Shown: in pieces, positions 37,072 through 41,696 of the stretch | Numbering within the stretch: position 1 is the stretch's first letter | Layout of the letters: each line of letters opens with the position of its first letter | Origin: CAZUDI01 sp964618975 | Lineage (GTDB): Bacteria > Desulfobacterota > Desulfomonilia > UBA1062 | Length of the DNA stretch: 41,696 bases | Reading direction: 5' to 3' | Assembly: GCA_964618975.1 (NCBI GenBank) | Contig: CAZUDI010000032.1 | Location: 1-41,696 of the forward strand | Made by a program: the position numbers and the translations under genes | Notes under the pieces: generated by a model | What the model was told of the DNA's origin: nothing | Databases searched by the model: none | What the model saw: only the letters and a program-made list of their open reading frames with translations

Positions 37072-37101
37072 TTGACACCCCCTTTCCGGTCTCATTATAT
37101 T
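37072..37101 (+). promoter_or_regulatory. Predicted sigma70 promoter of the helicase gene
   Basis: TTGACA (37072-37077, 6/6) and TATATT (37096-37101, 5/6) are 18 bp apart. Transcription would start near 37108, giving a leader of about 67 bp. Confidence 0.68.
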
Positions 37102-37174
37102 CGGTGCATACATTGGCCGGAGGGCGCGGTGAGATCCACGCCGCACGCCCCCACTGGCACAGGAAAGGCGGGCC

Positions 37175-39541
37175 ATGGCGCAATTGACCCTTCCCGAGTG
37201 GCTGCAACGGATCGAAAACAACCCCAGGTTCCGCGAGAACGTCACCGCGCTCCGGCACCTTCCGGCCTTCAGCGGCAGCTTCGCGCCCTTCCCCGCGTGG
37301 GTGCACCCACGCCTGAAGGCCGTGCTGTCCTCCCGCGGCATCGATCGCCTCTATGCGCATCAGGCCGCGGCCATCGCGCACGTGCGCGACGGCAGGAATG
37401 TGGTGCTCGTGACGCCCACGGCCAGCGGCAAGACCCTGTGCTACAACCTGCCCGTGCTGCAGAGGATCCTCGAACAGGGCGAGACCCGGGCGCTGTACCT
37501 CTTCCCCACCAAGGCCCTGGCCCAGGACCAGATGCACGCGGTCCAGTCCCTGATCGGGGCGCTTAAGGCGGACATCACGACCTTCACCTATGACGGCGAC
37601 ACCCCCGCCGACGCCCGCCAGGCCATCCGCCGCCAGGGGCACGTGGTGGTGACCAACCCGGACATGCTGCACGCCGGCATCCTGCCCCACCACACCAAGT
37701 GGCAGAAGCTCTTTTCCAACCTCGGCTTTGTGGTGGTGGACGAGCTGCATACCTATCGCGGGGTCTTCGGCAGCCACCTCACCAATGTCTTCAGGCGTCT
37801 GAAACGCATCTGCCGCTTCTACGGGAGCGACCCGGTCTTCATCTGCTGCTCGGCCACCGTGGCCAACCCCCGGGAACACGCCGAGCACCTGATCGAGAAG
37901 GAGGTCGTCCTGATCGACAATAATGGCGCCCCGCAGGCGGCCAGGACCTTCATCCTCTACAACCCGCCCATCGTCAACCGCGCCCTCGGCATCCGCCAGG
38001 GCGCGCTGACTCCGGCGCGCACCCTGGCCACCGAGCTGATCGCCAACCAGATCCAGACCATCGTCTTCGCCACCAGCCGCCTGAATGTCGAGGTGCTCAC
38101 CAAGTATCTCAAGGACCGCTTCCGCTCCCGCTCGCCTGTGGACGACCAGTACGTCACCGGCTACCGGGGCGGCTATCTCCCCAACCTGAGGAGGCAGATC
38201 GAAAGGGGCCTGCGCCTGCGGGAGGTCATGGGCGTGGTCAGCACCAACGCCCTCGAGCTGGGCATCGACATCGGAGACCTCGAGGCCTGCATCATGGCGG
38301 GTTATCCGGGGTCCATCGCCAGCACCTGGCAGCAGGCCGGCCGCGCCGGAAGGCGCTCCGGTCAGAGCGTGGCCCTGCTCATCGCCCGCAGCACGCCCAT
38401 GGACCAGTTCATCGTGGAGCACCCGGACTTCTTCTTCGGCAGCCCGCCCGAACACTGCCGCATCAGCCCGGACAACCTGCTGATCCTGCTGCACCACATC
38501 AAGAGCGCCGCCTTCGAGCTGCCCTTCGAGAAGGGCGAGACCTTCGGGGGCGAGGATCTGGAAGAATTCCTGGCCTACCTCGAGGAGAAGGGTGTGCTGC
38601 ACCGCGTGGAGGACCGCTGGCACTGGGCGGCCGAAAGCTACCCGGCCGACGAGGTGAGTCTGAGGTGCGTCAACCCCGAGAACGTCGTGGTGGTGGACAC
38701 CACCACGACCGGCAACCATCGGGTCATCGCCGAGGTGGATTGGGACAGCGCCTTCACCACGGTGCACAAGGATGCCATCTACATGGTGGAATCACGCCAG
38801 TACCATGTGGACGAGCTCGACCTGGAGCGTAAGAAGGCCTACGTGCGCCAGGTGGATGTGGATTACTACACCGATGCCATGACCTACACCAGCGTGCGGG
38901 TGATCGAGGACTTCGCCACGCGCCGGGGGGAAAATGCCATCGTGGAGCACGGTGAGGTTCAGGTGGTGCGCAAGGTGGTAGGCTACAAGAAGATCAAGTT
39001 CTACACCTGCGAGAACGTGGGCTTCGGCGACGTGGACCTGCCCCAGAAGGACCTGCACACCACGAGCTACTGGTTCACCATCCCCTGGGACGCCCTCAAC
39101 ACCCTGGCCTTCAGGCGCGAGGAGATCATCGACGGGCTCAGCGGCCTGGCCTACACCCTGCATCACCTGGCCGCCGTACTGCTGATGGCCGATATCCGCG
39201 ACCTCGACCGCGCCATCGGCGACAAGAGTGGCGAGTGGTATGTGCGCCGCAGCGACAAAAGTCGCACGATCACGGTCAGCCCCTCCGGGACGGCCGGCGA
39301 GGTCATGGTGGAGGCCTACGACCCGACCATCTTCCTCTTCGACGCCTACCCCGGGGGCGTCGGCTTCGCCGAGCTGCTCTTCGAACGCCACCCCCAGCTC
39401 CTGGAGGCGGCATCCGACCTCATCCGGGCCTGCCCCTGCGAACACGGCTGCCCCATGTGCGTGGGTCCCACCCTCGAGGTGGGTCCACAGGGCAAGCAGG
39501 CCGCCCTGGCCATCGTGCAACTGGTCGGGGGCGGAAGATGA
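37175..39541 (+). CDS. MrfA/YprA-like DEAD/DEAH-box DNA helicase with DUF1998 zinc-binding C-terminus
   Basis: A 788-residue superfamily 2 helicase. N-terminal motor: VTPTASGKTLCYN (Walker A, about 79-91), FPTKALAQDQ, VVVDELHTYRG (DEAD-box equivalent DELH), CCSATVANP. Second motor: IVFATSRLNVE, NALELGIDIGDLEA and QQAGRAGRR (motif VI). The C-terminal DUF1998/MZB domain ends with CPCEHGCPMC, the four-cysteine site. In Bacillus MrfA this protein type repairs mitomycin-induced DNA damage without UvrABC; the same role here is by homology. AGGAAAGG precedes the ATG. Its stop overlaps the next ATG by 4 bp (39538-39541), so a coupled partner gene once followed, which is now broken. Confidence 0.94.
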   Translation: MAQLTLPEWLQRIENNPRFRENVTALRHLPAFSGSFAPFPAWVHPRLKAVLSSRGIDRLYAHQAAAIAHVRDGRNVVLVTPTASGKTLCYNLPVLQRILEQGETRALYLFPTKALAQDQMHAVQSLIGALKADITTFTYDGDTPADARQAIRRQGHVVVTNPDMLHAGILPHHTKWQKLFSNLGFVVVDELHTYRGVFGSHLTNVFRRLKRICRFYGSDPVFICCSATVANPREHAEHLIEKEVVLIDNNGAPQAARTFILYNPPIVNRALGIRQGALTPARTLATELIANQIQTIVFATSRLNVEVLTKYLKDRFRSRSPVDDQYVTGYRGGYLPNLRRQIERGLRLREVMGVVSTNALELGIDIGDLEACIMAGYPGSIASTWQQAGRAGRRSGQSVALLIARSTPMDQFIVEHPDFFFGSPPEHCRISPDNLLILLHHIKSAAFELPFEKGETFGGEDLEEFLAYLEEKGVLHRVEDRWHWAAESYPADEVSLRCVNPENVVVVDTTTTGNHRVIAEVDWDSAFTTVHKDAIYMVESRQYHVDELDLERKKAYVRQVDVDYYTDAMTYTSVRVIEDFATRRGENAIVEHGEVQVVRKVVGYKKIKFYTCENVGFGDVDLPQKDLHTTSYWFTIPWDALNTLAFRREEIIDGLSGLAYTLHHLAAVLLMADIRDLDRAIGDKSGEWYVRRSDKSRTITVSPSGTAGEVMVEAYDPTIFLFDAYPGGVGFAELLFERHPQLLEAASDLIRACPCEHGCPMCVGPTLEVGPQGKQAALAIVQLVGGGR

Positions 39542-39843
39542 CCTGTCGGGTATGCACCCACACCGGTGCCTTTGCGACCTACTCCGCCCGCGAGATGATG
39601 CTCGGGCCGCGCACCCCCTCCACCTATGCCGTCTGCCCCCTCTGCGGGTGCCTGCAGCTGACCCAGATCCCGCCTGATATATCGAGGTACTATCCCGAGG
39701 ACTACGCCGCGTTCGCCCCTCCACGGCCATCCAGTTCCTGGGAAGGGAGCTGTACCGCCGGGACATCCCGCTCACGCAGGCCCTCTCCGGGGGGCGTGCC
39801 TTCAGACAGGCGCTCTTCGCCCCGCAGAAGATCAAGGCCTTAA
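39538..39843 (+). pseudogene. N-terminal fragment of a zinc-ribbon methyltransferase-like gene
   Basis: Starts with ATGA overlapping the helicase stop. The first 59 or so residues look genuine: two CxxC pairs (CRVC and CPLC followed by GC) and SRYYPEDYAAF, the opening typical of SAM methyltransferases that begin with a zinc ribbon. From about 39715 the frame turns into an Arg/Ser/Pro-rich sequence unlike any protein. The SAM-binding domain of about 200 residues is absent. The remaining C-terminal-looking coding sequence is in another frame (39678-39980). A deletion with frameshift best explains this; a sequencing error alone could not restore the missing domain. Confidence 0.7.
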
Positions 39844-39980
39844 AGCAGAGGGACCAAGAGCTGAACCGCACCAAGCAGGGCGACCAGGCCTGCTCCTATC
39901 TCCGGAAGAAACCCCGGGCTCCAAACGGGGACGCTCGCAAACAACTCGGGGGCTCTCAGCGTGCCGGCCGCTTCCCTTAA
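39678..39980 (+). pseudogene. C-terminal remnant of a gene, out of frame with the methyltransferase fragment
   Basis: From about 39729 the third frame reads like real protein, IQFLGRELYRRDIPLTQALS and further on RDQELNRTKQGDQACSYLRK, ending at TAA (39978-39980). There is no start codon with a ribosome site and the preceding stop in this frame is at 39675-39677. I cannot name the family. It may be the end of the same original gene or of a second gene fused by deletion. Downstream the base composition drops. Confidence 0.5.
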
Positions 39981-40010
39981 GAGGGCAAAGGGCAAGGGCA
40001 TGTTATTACG

Positions 40011-40057
40011 TCATGAAAGATCAGGTTCCCTTCAAGGAGGAATTCCTGATCTCATGA
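40011..40057. repeat. Imperfect inverted repeat
   Basis: AGATCAGG (40018-40025) pairs with CCTGATCT (40045-40052), and outer TCATGA occurs on both sides (40011-40016 and 40052-40057) with two unpaired A. It lies 31 bp past the remnant's stop and could be a terminator-like structure or the end of a lost element; no T-tract follows. Confidence 0.5.
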
Positions 40058-40060
40058 AAT

Positions 40061-40132
40061 GGCTGGAACGGTGAGACGTTAAGTGGGGTTGGCTGATAAC
40101 CATGAGATTTGATTAGTCCACCGTTCCGAGCC
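40061..40132. other. Candidate structured RNA or element: 13-pair stem closing a 45-base loop
   Basis: GGCTGGAACGGTG (40061-40073) pairs with CACCGTTCCGAGCC (40119-40132) with one bulged G. The enclosed segment can form a small inner stem GGTT/AACC (40087-40090 and 40098-40101). It directly follows the inverted repeat at 40011-40057. No coding frame spans it. I match it to no known RNA family; strand is unknown. Confidence 0.4.
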
Positions 40133-40554
40133 GCAAACATAATACTATCCAGCGGGAAAGAGCTGATGCGAACTATCTGCCTTTGTCATGAGTCACTTTG
40201 GGTTTGGACATAATGAGCCAACAGTACTGTGAACTGCCGTTTGAACATGACAAGGAACCGAGGATTTTCTGGGGCAGCATATGCTGCCAGGGGTAGCAAT
40301 CAAGGAGATGCCTTCCTTCATTGCAAGACCTTGATCCTGATGGGTGACTGGTGCAGATATAGTTTTGTAACCAGATAAAGATGAAAATCAGGGCGCAGAA
40401 AGTTGGCATGGGCAGCGTCCGGCGCTGGTTCGAGGCCGCACCCTGCAAGAAATGACCGTTTTCTGCGATGGAGAGATACAATCTGCTCGACAGGGCCTTT
40501 TAATGGGTGACCCCAATTACCCCCGGGCCCGGTTATTTTGGTCCGACCCGAATT
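40133..40554. other. Sparse, A+T-richer non-coding stretch
   Basis: With the two structures before it, this makes 574 bp without a supported gene. It includes a perfect 16-bp palindrome (40273-40288) and, at about 40502-40522, AATGGGTGACCCCAATTA followed by a C/G-rich run, a sequence look that I associate with REP-like remnants near Y1 transposases. A 102-codon minus-strand frame (40173-40481) has a cysteine/tryptophan-rich composition unlike real proteins and is rejected. Confidence 0.5.
40273..40288. repeat. Perfect 16-bp palindrome
   Basis: GGCAGCATATGCTGCC reads the same on both strands. It is not next to a promoter or gene start, so it is more likely a cruciform-type or element end than an operator. 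Confidence 0.5.
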
Positions 40555-41082
40555 TCAATTCCTTGATAAAGAGAAACGCTTTGTCCTTCTGGCCCCTGCA
40601 ACACAGAGCAATCCTGTTCCAAGAAGAAACATTGTACAGGGCTCCGGCACAGGTGCGGGTGTGGATTCAGAGCGTATCATTAGCGTTGTTATATCGCTGT
40701 CTGTACGATGGGTACCATCCTCCACCCAAAGTCGGAACGGGTAATAATAGTAATCATATAAAATATCTGCCGGCCCGTAATAGTCTTGAATGGCATTCAC
40801 TACCTGCTCGTAGGTCATGACTACTGTCGCGCCTTGAGCAAACGGGATTGCCATGAATTCAAAAGCCCATACATATTTTATTATCTGGTTTCCTTCAAGG
40901 GCATCTGAAACATACGACATTGAACCATCCAGCCTTAAGTCCTGGCCAACATCGATGGTATAAGGACCGCCGGAATCGGCGATAGGAATCCCAAAACTGG
41001 GCGATGAAGTAAAGGTAATAACAAGCGCAAGCATTGTGCAGGTAAAGAGAAGCCCGTTGCTTATCTTGTGGAGTTTTTTCAT
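40555..41082 (-). CDS. PEP-CTERM sorting domain protein with PKD-like segment
   Basis: A 175-residue exported protein. The signal peptide covers about residues 1-31. Residues 35-75 (ADSGGPYTIDVGQDLRLDGS, then IIKYVWAFEF) resemble the start of a PKD domain, which seems cut short. A tyrosine-rich stretch (DYYYYPF) precedes the tail. The C-terminus is a PEP-CTERM signal: VPEPCTM (PEP at 146-148), a hydrophobic helix and a basic end (GARRTKR). Such proteins are cleaved by exosortase in bacteria that make extracellular polysaccharide or biofilm; the exosortase must lie elsewhere. AAGGAA precedes the ATG. I found no sigma54 (PrsR-type) site upstream. Codon use and composition are more A+T-rich than the left part of the window. 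Confidence 0.85.
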   Translation of the reverse strand: MKKLHKISNGLLFTCTMLALVITFTSSPSFGIPIADSGGPYTIDVGQDLRLDGSMSYVSDALEGNQIIKYVWAFEFMAIPFAQGATVVMTYEQVVNAIQDYYGPADILYDYYYYPFRLWVEDGTHRTDSDITTLMIRSESTPAPVPEPCTMFLLGTGLLCVAGARRTKRFSLSRN

Positions 41083-41261
41083 GGTGTATATTCCTTTTCA
41101 ACCACTCAAAATAGTTATATGTTCGGTTCACCTAGTCCATTGACAGGTTCATATTTCATTTTTTTTTAAAAATCAATCAATTAGCAAGAAAACAAGGCCC
41201 TCTACTTAAATGACAAGCATGAAGGGAGTAAAGACTTGTTCCCCCTCCCCAGCCTGCATCC

Positions 41262-41696
41262 CTAATAGGTCGGCAGATTTCCCTTTTTAGAACTGATCTC
41301 GGTCCATTTCGGCTTTCCGGTAGCAGGGTCCAAAAGATAGGCCTCAATCGTTATCAGGTAATATCCCCCACCCTTGGCTGTAAAGGCCCAGTCCTTGCGG
41401 ACCTCTGCATTGGAGTTGCCTTCCAGGAGCACCACCTCCTGGTGGCGCACGGTTGTCCAGTGCTGATAATCCCCTGCCTTCATGACCACCCGCACCTTCA
41501 TCGGCAAAGGCGATTTGTTCTGTAGCTTGGCGTACAGGTTATGTGGTTCAGTATGGTAGGCATAGCCGGCCATGGGCATTTCTGCGCCGAAGGGCGGCAC
41601 CGCAACCGTTGCCCGGTCCACCACGTTTTTGTTATCTTGATTTGACGTCAGCCCTTTTGTCGTCTTTGTGCGCTCGATCAGCTCAAAATCAAGGGT
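41262..41696 (-). CDS. C-terminal part of an unknown protein (start outside window)
   Basis: The frame is open to the right edge, so the N-terminus is missing; the GTG at 41622-41624 is therefore not needed as a start. About 144 residues are visible, predicted beta-rich, with FELIERTKTTKGL at the left and ITIEAYLLDPATGKPKWTEI near the end. NLYAKLQNKSPLPMKVRVVM and KDWAFTAKGGGYYLITIEAY suggest an Ig-like or CARDB-like beta sandwich that would lie outside the cytoplasm. I cannot name the family. It lies 179 bp upstream of the PEP-CTERM gene on the same strand, across an A+T-rich gap with no clear terminator. Confidence 0.7.
   Translation of the reverse strand, partial: TLDFELIERTKTTKGLTSNQDNKNVVDRATVAVPPFGAEMPMAGYAYHTEPHNLYAKLQNKSPLPMKVRVVMKAGDYQHWTTVRHQEVVLLEGNSNAEVRKDWAFTAKGGGYYLITIEAYLLDPATGKPKWTEISSKKGNLPTY

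Noticed and set aside
36860..38767. Upstream extension of the EamA frame by about 630 codons
   Set aside because: It runs opposite the helicase gene and through the divergent promoter region; only the part from 36859 down has membrane-transporter features.
40381..40455. tRNA-like GGTTCGA motif and a 24-codon plus frame
   Set aside because: The T-loop-like bases have no pairing stem, no acceptor or anticodon arms can be drawn, and the tiny frame has no ribosome site.
40173..40481. 102-codon minus-strand frame
   Set aside because: Composition rich in Cys, Trp and His, no ribosome site and no recognisable motif; it covers the palindrome at 40273-40288.

Overview
The window looks like a piece of chromosome from a GC-rich, diderm, probably anaerobic bacterium of the Desulfobacterota (former Deltaproteobacteria). 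This rests on gene content: Kdo/LPS synthesis (kdsD), an ExbD/TolR protein, an RND-MFP-TolC export operon, lipoproteins, a PEP-CTERM exported protein, an acyl-CoA dehydrogenase of the long type and an MrfA-like helicase. No rRNA, tRNA, CRISPR array or intact mobile element was seen.

Layout. (1) 1-4217, plus strand: the tail of an exbD/tolR gene, then a consensus sigma70 promoter (TTGACA-N17-TATAAT) reading into a tight operon: stand-alone receiver-domain protein, glgC, rimO, kdsD. The promoter sits so close to the first ATG that the mRNA should be leaderless. (2) 4354-7901: a flavin-reductase-like protein, then an acyl-CoA dehydrogenase (minus) divergent from a monoacylglycerol-lipase-like hydrolase (plus). 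(3) 7927-14333, minus: tetR-tolC-mfp-rnd efflux operon. The tetR and acyl-CoA dehydrogenase promoters share one architecture: TTGACA, a 12-bp palindrome of the ATGA/TCAT type in the spacer, and a second palindrome over the start site. This suggests a TetR regulon linking fatty acid metabolism and export. (4) 14478-19846, minus: a large lipoprotein, a DUF1015 protein, a membrane-anchored unknown and a small kinase-fold protein. (5) 20015-25891: an RNase R/II-family exonuclease, a SAM methyltransferase (minus), and a degP-DUF2939-dtd operon. (6) 25898-31098, minus: trxA, trxB, arsR (one operon with an operator over its promoter) and a large class III cyclase/ATPase/TPR protein. (7) 31330-36859: YbaK-type deacylase, TerC, hybrid histidine kinase and an EamA transporter. 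(8) 37175-39980: an MrfA-like helicase whose overlapping downstream gene is broken.

From about 39980 to the right edge the sequence changes: it is visibly richer in A+T, sparsely coding, and contains strong inverted repeats, a PEP-CTERM/PKD-like exported protein and the C-terminal part of an unknown gene. I read this as an accessory region bordered by the wrecked methyltransferase gene.

Two diverged copies of an approximately 90-bp intergenic repeat (4899-4988 and, inverted, 19865-19951) were found by reading. The most testable ideas are the shared TetR operator architecture, the leaderless response-regulator operon, the ArsR-controlled thioredoxin operon, and the possible structured RNA at 40061-40132. 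No textbook defence or secretion system was recognised. All function calls are from motif reading; no database search was run.
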